Positions 1-8,540 of a stretch of 64,000 nt of DNA are shown piece after piece. This DNA is from Aquimarina sp. AU474 (GTDB taxonomy: Bacteria > Bacteroidota > Bacteroidia > Flavobacteriales > Flavobacteriaceae): the NCBI RefSeq assembly GCF_900312815.1, contig NZ_OMPE01000008.1:124001-188000 (forward strand), written 5' to 3'. The notes beneath the pieces are model-generated. The model did not search any database. It saw only the letters and a program-made list of their open reading frames with translations, and had not been told where the DNA came from. The position numbers were made by a program, and so were the translations under genes. How positions within the stretch are numbered: the first letter of the stretch is position 1; each line of letters opens with the position of its first letter.

Positions 1-237
1 TTCGATTTCTTGAGTTTCAAAACCTACGAAGCTAAATACAAGTATTGCTCCAGAATCTACAGCAATAGTGTATTTTCCCACCTCGTCCGTGGTTGTCCCT
101 TTAGAAGAGCCTTTTTCGAGAATATTAACAAAAGGAAGAGGTGAACCCGAAGAATCGGTGATTGTTCCTGTAACGATTTGTTGACTAAAACTCAGACATG
201 TGAATAAGCCGAACAAAATAAGAGTGAATTTTTTCAT
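1..237 (-). CDS. SusC/RagA-like TonB-dependent receptor, N-terminal fragment (runs off left edge)
   Basis: Seventy-nine codons are visible, open to the window edge in frame. A hydrophobic signal peptide (starts MKKFTLILFGLF, likely cut near residue 19) is followed by a carboxypeptidase-regulatory-like beta domain: VTGTITDSSGSPLPFVN, then a TTDEVGKYTI turn and VFSFVGFETQ. This order is the usual front end of SusC/RagA outer-membrane receptors that take up glycans or peptides with a SusD partner. Only the N-terminus is present, so the plug, barrel and substrate cannot be judged. Other bacteroidete surface proteins also carry this domain. A weak -7-like box (TATCTTTA on the minus strand, 270-277) lies about 35 bases upstream. 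Confidence 0.75.
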   Translation of the reverse strand, partial: MKKFTLILFGLFTCLSFSQQIVTGTITDSSGSPLPFVNILEKGSSKGTTTDEVGKYTIAVDSGAILVFSFVGFETQEIE

Positions 238-396
238 GTATTATTGTTTATTTAAGATGATTGTAATGTTAAAGATATTTAAAACTTAATTATTAAATGT
301 CGTATTTGACTTAGTTTTTTAATAGTTGTAAAAACCTATTGCTTTGATATTCTTGGAATAGCGTCCGCTCAAGCTGGATGTAGTAAAGTTTCGAAT

Positions 397-428
397 AAAA
401 AAAGGAGCGCTTTAGAAAAGGCTCCTTT
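397..428 (-). terminator. rho-independent terminator after the small peptide gene
   Basis: An 8-bp perfect stem, AAAGGAGC pairing with GCTCCTTT, around a 12-base loop. On the minus strand it is followed directly by a run of T (A-run at 397-400 on the plus strand). It lies about 30 bases after the stop codon of the minus-strand peptide gene at 457-627, which supports that gene as a separate transcription unit. Confidence 0.75.
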
Positions 429-456
429 GTAATGTTTAATTCGAAATGTGTATCAC

Positions 457-627
457 CTATAGACAAGGTGAATTCATAGGTAGTGCGCATAAGAAAACAT
501 CCCATTCACCATTACAGCGTAGACAAGTTTCTTCGTCAAAAATAAAAAAACCACGACCTTTAATAGTTTGTTGTTGGTTTCTACTTAATTTTTCAACTCC
601 GTTTAATTTTAAAATACATGATAACAT
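457..627 (-). CDS. 56-residue Cys-rich leader-type peptide (bacteriocin/RiPP-precursor-like)
   Basis: An ATG-to-TAG frame of 56 codons. The first part (NGVEKLSRNQQQTIKGRG, residues 9-26) matches the leader style of small bacteroidete secreted peptides, whose common pattern is a hydrophobic start, LSK.EQ, a basic or polar residue and a GG-type site; here the site is KGRG. The rest (residues 27-56) holds Cys35, Cys38, Cys47 and Cys55 with a CxxC pair and a Pro-Met-Asn-Ser-Pro-Cys end. A strong terminator follows 30 bases downstream. A 9-bp inverted repeat sits 4 bases before the ATG. No modification enzyme or peptidase-ABC exporter is visible nearby. The function is inferred from leader style only; it could be a bacteriocin, a signalling peptide or an unmodified secreted peptide. 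Confidence 0.7.
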   Translation of the reverse strand: MLSCILKLNGVEKLSRNQQQTIKGRGFFIFDEETCLRCNGEWDVFLCALPMNSPCL

Positions 628-631
628 AATA

Positions 632-657
632 TTAGGTTTTAAAAGATTAAAACCTAA
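632..657 (-). repeat. 9-bp inverted repeat just upstream of the small peptide start
   Basis: TTAGGTTTT and AAAACCTAA form perfect arms around an 8-base loop. On the minus strand the hairpin would end 4 bases before the ATG at 627. It lacks a T-run, so it is a poor terminator for the upstream gene. It could hide the ribosome entry region or be an operator. The rest of the interval between the two genes (658-742) shows no other clear signal apart from a TAACTTTA -7-like box on the minus strand. Confidence 0.45.
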
Positions 658-742
658 GGTACCTCTTTAAGATAAATAATAATAGGTGACTAAGGTAAAG
701 TTATTATAAATTTTATTAAGCCAAATACTTACTCAGGTACAT

Positions 743-1261
743 TTAATTAGCTCTATAAATAGTAGTGATCACTTGATCCGAATTCGAATCATAGGATTCG
801 ACAATAAAGTTTTTATCAGTATCAAAATGACCGATAGAATTATTGTTACCTCCAAAATTAACAATATAAAACCCATTGTTTAAAGACCTTACCTTAGATG
901 TTTTATTTCCAGATTTTTTAAAAAAAGTCATTACATAACCTTTGCCATCAGAAATTTTGGAGTATCTATCCGTATCAGATGAAGATTGAGATTTTTGAAC
1001 CTGTACCTCCTGGTCGGTATATGAAGCAGATTGATTTGTCTTATCTTCATCTCCTGGATTAAGTTTTATTTCACTTTTTTTAGTAATGACCTCTTGTTTT
1101 TTAATTACTTTTTCTTCGCCATTAGGGCCTTTTATTCGTATAATTTTGGTTACTGTTTCTTTTGAAGAGTTTTCTTTTGATTTGCTTACTTCTGATTGAG
1201 CAAACATACTAGTAGTGTTTCCTAGTACTACAATAATAAATAAAATTTTTAAAGTTTTCAT
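743..1261 (-). CDS. secreted hypothetical protein
   Basis: I do not recognise a named family. The 172-residue product has a clear signal peptide (MKTLKILFIIVVLG, cut near MFAQ, about residue 21), then a charged, low-complexity stretch rich in Lys, Glu and Ser (about residues 22-105, with an IKGPNGEEKVIKKQEV segment). A compact C-terminal region follows (about 108-172) with alternating hydrophobic beta-like segments and many Asn, Gly and Ser. It is therefore exported, probably periplasmic or surface-linked. It is transcribed away from ychF. No catalytic motif is visible. Confidence 0.75.
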   Translation of the reverse strand: MKTLKILFIIVVLGNTTSMFAQSEVSKSKENSSKETVTKIIRIKGPNGEEKVIKKQEVITKKSEIKLNPGDEDKTNQSASYTDQEVQVQKSQSSSDTDRYSKISDGKGYVMTFFKKSGNKTSKVRSLNNGFYIVNFGGNNNSIGHFDTDKNFIVESYDSNSDQVITTIYRAN

Positions 1262-1380
1262 TTGTTTGGTTATTGGGGTTTAAAATTACAAAAAAATGAT
1301 AAAAACTGTTAAAAACAACTATTAGTTACTTTAGATAGTAGTTTATAAAAGTAAGATTATATAATCTTATTTGGCTGTAC

Positions 1381-1412
1381 TTGCGTACTAACAATGAATA
1401 GCATTATCTTTG
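1381..1412 (+). promoter_or_regulatory. promoter of ychF
   Basis: TTG at 1381-1383, then 21 bases, then TATCTTTG at 1405-1412, a full match to the Bacteroidota -7 consensus TAnnTTTG. The expected start of transcription is about 7 bases later, some 50 bases before the ychF ATG. Confidence 0.6.
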
Positions 1413-1472
1413 CACTCTTAAAATTGAGTTTGATTATAAAAATATAACTCAAAATATTATAATGTAATTATC

Positions 1473-2567
1473 ATGAAAGCAGGAATAGTAGGATTGCCAA
1501 ATGTTGGAAAATCAACTTTATTTAATTGTTTGTCAAACGCTAAAGCACAAAGTGCTAATTTTCCATTTTGTACTATTGAGCCTAATATAGGAGTGGTTAA
1601 TGTACCAGATCCAAGGCTAGAAAAGTTAGAAGAATTGGTGGTGCCAGAAAAAGTAATTCCTGCAACTGTAGAGATTGTAGATATTGCTGGTTTGGTTAAA
1701 GGAGCTAGTAAAGGAGAAGGACTAGGGAATCAGTTTTTAGGAAATATTAGAGAGACTGATGCTATAATACATGTATTGCGCTGTTTTGATAATGACAATA
1801 TTGTTCATGTAGATGGATCTGTAGACCCAATTAGGGATAAAGAAACTATCGATATCGAATTACAATTAAATGATCTTGACAGTGTTGAAAAGAAACTTGA
1901 TAAGGTAAAGCGTGCTGCTAAAACCGGAAATAAGGAAGCGCAAAAAGAAGAATCAATTTTATTGAAACTTAAAGAAGGACTTGAATCTGGAGTATCTATT
2001 AGAGCTATAGACATCTCTGAAGATGATCATGATACATATGTAAAACCGCTACAATTTATTACAGATAAACCGGTATTGTATGTTTGTAATGTAGATGAAG
2101 GATCGGCAGTTAATGGTAATGACTATGTTACTAAAGTAAAAGAAACTGTTGCAGCAGAAAATGCTGAAGTAATAGTATTGGCTGTAGGTACAGAAGCTGA
2201 TATTACCGAATTAGAAGATTATGAAGAGCGACAAATGTTTTTACAGGATATGGGGTTAGAAGAGCCAGGAGCTTCAGTATTGATTAGAGCGGCATACAAA
2301 TTATTAAATCAACAAACCTATTTTACAGCTGGAGTAAAAGAAGTAAGAGCCTGGACAGTTAATGTTGGTGCTACGGCTCCTCAAGCGGCAGGTGTTATTC
2401 ATACCGATTTTGAAAAAGGTTTTATACGTGCTGAGGTAATTAAGTACGATGATTTTGTGAAATTTGGAAGCGAAGCTAAAGTAAAAGAAGCAGGAAAATT
2501 AGGAGTAGAAGGTAAAACATATGTTGTAAATGACGGGGATGTGATGCATTTTCTGTTTAACGTATAA
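1473..2567 (+). CDS. ychF: redox-regulated P-loop NTPase YchF
   Basis: A cytosolic Obg-family P-loop NTPase that binds the ribosome and hydrolyses ATP rather than GTP; in other bacteria it affects oxidative-stress responses. The Walker A motif GLPNVGKS is at residues 7-14, the switch region FPFCTIEPNIGVV follows, the DxxG motif is DIAGLVKGAS, and the usual G4 motif NKxD is replaced by NVDE, as expected for the ATP-preferring YchF branch. The C-terminal TGS domain occupies about residues 278-362. The 364-residue length is standard. It is monocistronic, with its own promoter and a terminator right behind it. Confidence 0.95.
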   Translation: MKAGIVGLPNVGKSTLFNCLSNAKAQSANFPFCTIEPNIGVVNVPDPRLEKLEELVVPEKVIPATVEIVDIAGLVKGASKGEGLGNQFLGNIRETDAIIHVLRCFDNDNIVHVDGSVDPIRDKETIDIELQLNDLDSVEKKLDKVKRAAKTGNKEAQKEESILLKLKEGLESGVSIRAIDISEDDHDTYVKPLQFITDKPVLYVCNVDEGSAVNGNDYVTKVKETVAAENAEVIVLAVGTEADITELEDYEERQMFLQDMGLEEPGASVLIRAAYKLLNQQTYFTAGVKEVRAWTVNVGATAPQAAGVIHTDFEKGFIRAEVIKYDDFVKFGSEAKVKEAGKLGVEGKTYVVNDGDVMHFLFNV

Positions 2568-2590
2568 AAGCAAAATTTAAATTCTTTATT

Positions 2591-2623
2591 AAACCTTTCT
2601 ATATGTTTTAGAAAGGTTTTTTT
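2591..2623 (+). terminator. terminator of ychF
   Basis: A 10-bp perfect stem (AAACCTTTCT with AGAAAGGTTT), a 9-base loop and a T-run. It begins 24 bases after the ychF stop. Confidence 0.85.
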
Positions 2624-2863
2624 AGTGACTAAAACTTTGTTTCAGCTTTATATATAATGATATATTATGAGGGGTTTTCATTGTTCGATTGAGTACTTTA
2701 AATGATGTTATGGATGATATCATTTTTACAATTTTAACGTTTTCTAATGTTTTTTCATTAAATTAACATACGGAAAAAGTAAGTTGATGCTTACAAAGGG
2801 AATTTTTTTAAAAACAAAATTTTTATTGAGAGGCAGGCTCTTATAATTAATTATTAGAAGTGC

Positions 2864-5050
2864 ATGAGGATAGTTATGTCCATATTTTTTGTTGTATCCA
2901 TAGGGTGGTTTTCTTATGGACAGGAAGAAATACATCCAAATTTTAATGACAGCCTACAATCTTTGATTGACAAATCGAATAAATTTACATACGATTATAA
3001 AATAAAGGAGTCCATTACGTATGCAATAAAAGCAGCTAATTATGCTCATAAGTTGGATAATAATTATTACAAGGGTCGTGCTTATTATAGTATGGGTAAT
3101 AATTATCAAACTTTGGTTGATTATGAGAATGCAGAGCAGTATTACAAGAAATCTTTGAAATATGCAGAAGTTTCGAATGATTCTATACTTTTATTATGGA
3201 GTTATAATGGTTTGGGTAATGTGTATTACGAAGGGTATAAGAATTTAAGTACATCTCTTGAGTATTATAATAAAGCCAAAGAATTAGGAAAACTTTTAAA
3301 TAACTCCTTAGAATATATGTCTCCAGTAATTAATTTGGCTAGAACATATGTAGACATAGAAGATTTTGATAAAGCACTTCCGCATATTGAAGAAGCTCGA
3401 AAATTAGTTGTTGATCATAGAAACATAGAAGGATATTGCGAAGTTTTTTATCTTAAAGGGAGATATGCTTTAAATAAGGGCAAGTTGAAAGAAGCCGAAG
3501 AGCACTTTCTAGAAGCTATTGATATAGCCGAGAGTCATGATATGATTCTCGAACTTTCTTATCTATTTAAGGCAAAGGCCGAATTATCAGAAAAAAAAGG
3601 TGATATAACAGGTGCTTATATGGATATTAAGAAATATCAAGAATATAAGGATAAGTTATATGATAAAGAGAAACTAAAACAAATAGAAGTTGCAAGAGTA
3701 AGTTTTAATGTAGATGAATATAAAAGAGAATTAGAAATTGCGCATAAAGAGAAGGATCACCAAGCTGGTATGGCAAAAAATAACAAAATCATACTTATTA
3801 TTTCGGGTATTGGTTTATTATTTATGTTGGGAGCTGTGTTTTTCTTCTATTCGGGGTATAGATCTAAGAAAAAGCTAAACAGCGTATTGCGGGAAAAGAA
3901 TATTGAACTAATCCAAGCAAAAACTGAGGCTGAAAATCTCACAAATGTAAAGTCTCAATTTATTTCTACGGTTAGTCATGAACTAAGAACTCCTTTATAT
4001 GGTGTGGTGGGTATAACTACGTTATTGTTGGAAGAAAAAGATATTGCTGCTAAACATAAAAAATTATTAAACTCATTAAAGTTTTCTGGGGATTACTTAC
4101 TCGATTTAATAAATAAGGTTTTAAAAATAAGTAAGATAGAATCGAATACTGAGAAGTTGACAAAAACACCTACTGATCTTTTACAGCTTTCTCAAAATTT
4201 ACTGTACTCTTTTGAGTATCAATCTAAAAATAAGAATAATGAATTGATTTTAGATATACCAAAAGAATTGCCTACTGTGTTGAATGTTGATTCGTTAAAA
4301 CTTTCTGAAGTTCTAATAAACCTAATTGGTAATTCAACAAAATTTACTGAAAACGGAAAAATTTGGTTAAGAATCAAGATTATATCTATCGATAAGGATG
4401 TAGTGAAAATAAGATACGAAATCGAAGATAATGGATTGGGTATCCCTGAAGATAAAAAAGAGTTTGTATTTGAGAAGTTTTCACAATTGGGAAGAGAATT
4501 TAATAAATCAGAAGGAACAGGTTTAGGATTATCGATTGTAAAAAACTTATTAGAAATGATGGATAGTGAAATTCATCTGGATAGTAAAGAGGGTAGAGGT
4601 ACTAAGTTTTATTTTGATCTTGATTTAGAAATAATAGATGAAAAAGAAGATGAAGAGTTGCAGCCTGTAAGTAATGGTTTGCCTCAAGCTTTTAAGAAAA
4701 TATTGGTTGCAGAAGACAATAAAATAAACCAAATTGTAACCAAGAATCTTCTAGATATTATTGGGTATAGTTGCACTGTAGTAGAAAATGGTTTTAACGC
4801 TTTGCAAATGGTTCAGAAAGAAGATTTCGATCTTATTTTAATGGATCTTAACATGCCTTACCTTAATGGGATGGAGGCAACAAAACGAATTAGAGAATTT
4901 GATAAAGAAACCCCGATAATAGCACTTACTGCAGCAGAATTGAGCGAGGTTCAAGAAGAATGTTTATCTATAGGGATGAACGATATTATTAATAAACCTT
5001 TGAATAAAAATGACCTTAGGAATATTATATTAAAGAATTTAACACCATAA
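2864..5050 (+). CDS. hybrid sensor histidine kinase/response regulator with periplasmic TPR sensor
   Basis: Starts with a signal peptide (MRIVMSIFFVVSIGWFSYG). About 270 residues of tetratricopeptide repeats follow (for example YYSMGNNYQTLVDYENAEQY and GNVYYEGYKNLSTSLEYY), then a coiled stretch and one membrane segment (about residues 309-331). The cytoplasmic part has a HisKA box VSHELRTP with the phospho-acceptor His372, a HATPase_c domain (N box NLIGNSTKFT, G boxes DNGLGIP and GTGLGLSI), and a receiver from about residue 611 with DN near its start and the phosphorylatable Asp661 in LILMDLNMP. The fold order is that of bacteroidete TPR-HK-REC phosphorelay proteins. No HTH output domain is attached, so a further partner (Hpt or a response regulator) is expected. 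The signal sensed is unknown. Confidence 0.93.
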   Translation: MRIVMSIFFVVSIGWFSYGQEEIHPNFNDSLQSLIDKSNKFTYDYKIKESITYAIKAANYAHKLDNNYYKGRAYYSMGNNYQTLVDYENAEQYYKKSLKYAEVSNDSILLLWSYNGLGNVYYEGYKNLSTSLEYYNKAKELGKLLNNSLEYMSPVINLARTYVDIEDFDKALPHIEEARKLVVDHRNIEGYCEVFYLKGRYALNKGKLKEAEEHFLEAIDIAESHDMILELSYLFKAKAELSEKKGDITGAYMDIKKYQEYKDKLYDKEKLKQIEVARVSFNVDEYKRELEIAHKEKDHQAGMAKNNKIILIISGIGLLFMLGAVFFFYSGYRSKKKLNSVLREKNIELIQAKTEAENLTNVKSQFISTVSHELRTPLYGVVGITTLLLEEKDIAAKHKKLLNSLKFSGDYLLDLINKVLKISKIESNTEKLTKTPTDLLQLSQNLLYSFEYQSKNKNNELILDIPKELPTVLNVDSLKLSEVLINLIGNSTKFTENGKIWLRIKIISIDKDVVKIRYEIEDNGLGIPEDKKEFVFEKFSQLGREFNKSEGTGLGLSIVKNLLEMMDSEIHLDSKEGRGTKFYFDLDLEIIDEKEDEELQPVSNGLPQAFKKILVAEDNKINQIVTKNLLDIIGYSCTVVENGFNALQMVQKEDFDLILMDLNMPYLNGMEATKRIREFDKETPIIALTAAELSEVQEECLSIGMNDIINKPLNKNDLRNIILKNLTP

Positions 5051-5081
5051 AAAACGGCCTCTTAAAAAGAGGCCGTTTTTT
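5051..5081. terminator. bidirectional terminator between convergent genes
   Basis: A 13-bp perfect stem, AAAACGGCCTCTT with AAGAGGCCGTTTT, around a 3-base loop, with T-runs on both strands. It starts on the base after the kinase stop codon and ends 5 bases before the stop of the opposing peptidase gene, so it serves both. Confidence 0.9.
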
Positions 5082-5085
5082 ATGA

Positions 5086-7527
5086 TTAATTAGTTCCTTC
5101 CGGTTCTTTTATCTTTTTGTTCTTCACATATTTATCCAGCCATTGATCTTGTTCCCATAATAAGTGTAAAATCGATTCTTTAGCACGATAACCATGACTT
5201 TCTTTAGGTAGCATTACTAATCTTGTAATAGCTCCTAGCCCTTTTAAAGCATTAAAGTAGCGCTCACTTTGTAAAGGATACGTTCCTGAATTATTATCAG
5301 CTTCTCCATGAATCAATAATAATGGTGTTTTCATTTTATCTGCATGCATGAATGGAGACATTGTATAATATATTTCTGGTGCTTCCCAATAACTTCTTTC
5401 TTCACTTTGAAAACCAAATGGGGTTAAAGTTCTGTTGTAAGCTCCACTTCTAGCAATCCCGGCAGCAAATAAATTTGAATGTGAAAGTAGGTTGGCAGTC
5501 ATAAATGCTCCATAAGAGTGACCACCAACAGCCACGCGATCTCGATCAATATATCCCATCGCATCAACAGCATCTATAGCGGCTTTACCATTAGCGACTA
5601 ATTGTTTTCTAAAAGAATCATTTGGTTCCTTATCCCCCTCACCAACAATAGGAAAAGAAGCATCATCTAATACAACATAACCTTTAGTTACCCAATATAA
5701 CATAGATCCCCAAAAAGGGTAAATAAATTCGTTAGGATTCGATGTTGATTGTGAAGCACTACTCTTATCCTTAAACTCCACTGGATATGCCCATAAAATC
5801 ATTGGCATTTTCTCTTTTTTTTCTTTATCGTAATTTATTGGAAGATATAATGTACCTGAAAGCTCTAAACCATCATCTCTTTTATACTTTATAACTTCTT
5901 TATGAACGTTCTGTATGCTTGCGAAAGGATTTTTAAATGAAGTAATTTCCTTTAAACCTTCTTTTTTGTTAATATTTCTAATATAGTAATTGGGATATTC
6001 ACTGGGCGATTCTATTCTAACTAAAAAAGTTCCTTTTTTTAAATCAATTGCCGAATTAATGGTTTCGATTTTATTAGTGTATTTGGATTGATATATTCGT
6101 GTTGTTTCACGTGATTTTATATTAAGTTTATCAATAAACGGAAACTGTCCTTCTTTACTATAACCATCACCTATTAAGTGCATAGTATCATTCTCAAGGT
6201 CAATAACCGAATATCCATATTCATTTTTTATAGTTACGGGATTCCCAGGATCATTATATCGATCTTGGTAATTTCTGTCATTAAGTATAGTTGATTTTAC
6301 ACCTGGCTTAGATGGGTTAAATACATACGTTTTAGTATTTCGCGTATTCCACCAGTAATCATATGCTATTGCATAATCGCTATTAGTCCATTCTATTCTC
6401 CAATATCTGCCAATAGTTTTTAGGATTGATATTGGTGTACTTGTAAAAGGAGCTTCTAGCTGAAAAACTTCATCGCGATATGCAACTTCTACTTTGGGAT
6501 CACCCTTGTCCAACGCTTCAGCCCAAACTAAGGTTGCGGGTTTATCTGACCTCCATGACATTGATCTTTTACCCGTTCTAATCGACATAAACCCCTTTGG
6601 AAGAACCTCGGTAAGTGGCACTTTATTAATAGATTTTATAATTTCTCCTGAACTCTTATGTAATGTTGTCTCTTGCGGGAAACGTCTATATGGTACTATA
6701 TAGGAAAAAGGTTTTTGGATTTGACTCACCATTGTATATTTTCCATCTGGAGAAAAGGAAATACTACTATACATGGCAGACGAAGCCCAATTTTTGATAC
6801 TGCCGTCTAAATTTACTTTCTTGATTTCTGAAAGGGCTAATTGCTCAAAATTAAATTCATCATTCGTGTTTTTTAATAAATCTTGATAGGTTCTATTTTG
6901 CGCTTTTGTTCCTTCACTTATTGTAATTGTTGGACCTTTGGGTACAGCTTTCGAGGTATTGATTAACGATTTTTTGTTTTGAGGAATAAATTTTGTCAAT
7001 AGACCAGAATTGTCTCTAAACCATATAAAAGGACTACCTAAGTTCGCATTCAAATTTGCATCTGTTACTTTCTTAGCAGATTTCTTGGCAATATTAAGAA
7101 TCCAAAGTTCAACTCCTTTTGTCGTGGTATTTGTAAACGCTACCATATTCTGATCAGGTGACCATTTTAAATTGGTTATCCGCATATTCGCACTTAAACC
7201 ATTGACTTGAATAGCTTCTTTATCATTAGGCTTTTTTATTTGGATATTATTAAAATAATTTGCCCTACTCGAAATATTCGTTGCTGGATTTATGCGTAAT
7301 CCTGCCAATCGCATTTCTTGTTCGGATAGTTCTGAAATAGTTTTAAAACTTTCCCTGTAAAGGAAAATAAGATTTTCACCATTAGCATCAACATTAACAC
7401 TCGGTGCTAATGAAACGTCTACTAAGTCAAGTATTTCTTTTGAAGGTTTTTGGTATTCTAATTTTTCTTGTGCATTACATATTGTAAAGGATACAAATAG
7501 AAAAAAGTATGATTTGATGAATTTCAT
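5086..7527 (-). CDS. exported S9-family prolyl oligopeptidase-type serine peptidase
   Basis: An 813-residue protein with a signal peptide (MKFIKSYFFLFVSFTICNA). It has a long N-terminal beta-propeller region with WSPDQ and FSPDGK blade motifs, then a C-terminal alpha/beta hydrolase domain. The nucleophile elbow is GGHSYGAF with Ser671. The other triad residues fit Asp744 (HGEADNNSG) and His778 (KESHGY), with spacing close to that of dipeptidyl peptidase IV. It should cleave short peptides in the periplasm. Flavobacterial relatives are often called S9 peptidase or glutamyl endopeptidase-like; specificity cannot be read here. It shares a terminator with the convergent kinase gene. Confidence 0.92.
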   Translation of the reverse strand: MKFIKSYFFLFVSFTICNAQEKLEYQKPSKEILDLVDVSLAPSVNVDANGENLIFLYRESFKTISELSEQEMRLAGLRINPATNISSRANYFNNIQIKKPNDKEAIQVNGLSANMRITNLKWSPDQNMVAFTNTTTKGVELWILNIAKKSAKKVTDANLNANLGSPFIWFRDNSGLLTKFIPQNKKSLINTSKAVPKGPTITISEGTKAQNRTYQDLLKNTNDEFNFEQLALSEIKKVNLDGSIKNWASSAMYSSISFSPDGKYTMVSQIQKPFSYIVPYRRFPQETTLHKSSGEIIKSINKVPLTEVLPKGFMSIRTGKRSMSWRSDKPATLVWAEALDKGDPKVEVAYRDEVFQLEAPFTSTPISILKTIGRYWRIEWTNSDYAIAYDYWWNTRNTKTYVFNPSKPGVKSTILNDRNYQDRYNDPGNPVTIKNEYGYSVIDLENDTMHLIGDGYSKEGQFPFIDKLNIKSRETTRIYQSKYTNKIETINSAIDLKKGTFLVRIESPSEYPNYYIRNINKKEGLKEITSFKNPFASIQNVHKEVIKYKRDDGLELSGTLYLPINYDKEKKEKMPMILWAYPVEFKDKSSASQSTSNPNEFIYPFWGSMLYWVTKGYVVLDDASFPIVGEGDKEPNDSFRKQLVANGKAAIDAVDAMGYIDRDRVAVGGHSYGAFMTANLLSHSNLFAAGIARSGAYNRTLTPFGFQSEERSYWEAPEIYYTMSPFMHADKMKTPLLLIHGEADNNSGTYPLQSERYFNALKGLGAITRLVMLPKESHGYRAKESILHLLWEQDQWLDKYVKNKKIKEPEGTN

Positions 7528-7640
7528 TATGTAAATATTTTAGAATTTTATTTAGATGATTTGATGTTTAGGGAATAATAATTCTACAAGGTTTTAAATT
7601 AATACGTTAAGGTGGAGGGTTTTATTATTTTTTTAACATT

Positions 7641-8408
7641 TTATGCAAGATCATCGATAAATTGAGTCACATTGGCTATTACTATTTCTGCGTTTTCTTT
7701 GTGTGGCGTATGCCCGATGTCAGGAATGATTAAAGCCTCAGATGTTCCAGATGTGTTATTAACGATTGAATGAACCTGATCAAAGGTACCATATTCATCG
7801 TTTGCTCCTTGGATAATTAGAGAAGGACATTGTATTTTGTATAGGTATTGCTCTATGTTCCAGGATAGGTAATCTTTAGAAAGCCATGTTTCTGTCCACA
7901 TTTTAAAAACGCTATCTGTTTTATCTCCATGATATTTTGATAATTTTTCTTTCAAGTTTGTATCCTGATAAGAAATAACAGCTTCTTTAATACCAAATAA
8001 CGTTTCTTTTTCTACAAATACATGGGCACCTTCGGTAATAACACCGAGTATTTTGCTGGGAAATAATGCGGCTGCCAATAAAGCAATACTACCACCATCA
8101 CTATGCCCAAATAGAATTATTTGTTTTAATGCTAGTGTATCAATGATATTGCCTAAAATTTTTGCTTCATCTTTTAAATAATCATTATCTCGCTTTTGAA
8201 TGCTAAACTCAGAGGATTTTCCGTATCCCTGGCGATCATAAGAAATAACATTACAGCCAGTAGCAATTTCAATCTTTTTAGGGAAATCTCTCCATAGTTC
8301 AATACAACCCAAAGAATCATGTAAAAAAACAATAGTCGGCTTGTGAATTGATAGTTCTTTTGGGTTTGTAGAAAATCGTAATCTATGGCTGTTAATAATT
8401 AAATCCAA
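7641..8408 (-). CDS. alpha/beta hydrolase
   Basis: A 255-residue cytosolic alpha/beta hydrolase without a signal peptide. The oxyanion region is HDSLG (30-34), the nucleophile elbow GHSDGG places Ser103, and Asp204 (GANDEYG) and His233 (IGHTPH) complete a classical triad. The substrate is unknown; the layout resembles small esterases and lactone or ester hydrolases of the MhpC type. The only usable start is TTG at 8406-8408: the frame upstream is open to a TAG but contains no ATG, and no internal Met precedes the core fold. Gene ends are not coupled to neighbours; it faces the divergent M61 gene. Confidence 0.85.
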   Translation of the reverse strand: MDLIINSHRLRFSTNPKELSIHKPTIVFLHDSLGCIELWRDFPKKIEIATGCNVISYDRQGYGKSSEFSIQKRDNDYLKDEAKILGNIIDTLALKQIILFGHSDGGSIALLAAALFPSKILGVITEGAHVFVEKETLFGIKEAVISYQDTNLKEKLSKYHGDKTDSVFKMWTETWLSKDYLSWNIEQYLYKIQCPSLIIQGANDEYGTFDQVHSIVNNTSGTSEALIIPDIGHTPHKENAEIVIANVTQFIDDLA

Positions 8409-8540
8409 AGCGTTGTATTTGTTATAAAAAGTGCTAAAAATAAGCTAAAGTCTATACAAATTGTATATTTTGCGGCAGTAAAACTGTAACGCCTTATAGT
8501 TTTTGCCGTCTAGCTATAGTAAATATATTAAATTGTTAAA

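Noticed and set aside
311-505. Short minus-strand frame starting MGCFLMRTTYEF
   Set aside because: It overlaps the small peptide gene in another frame and runs through the strong terminator at 397-428.
446-670. Plus-strand frame over the small peptide gene
   Set aside because: It is antisense to the peptide gene, lacks a homologous pattern and has no promoter; the minus-strand frame has leader, Cys core and terminator.
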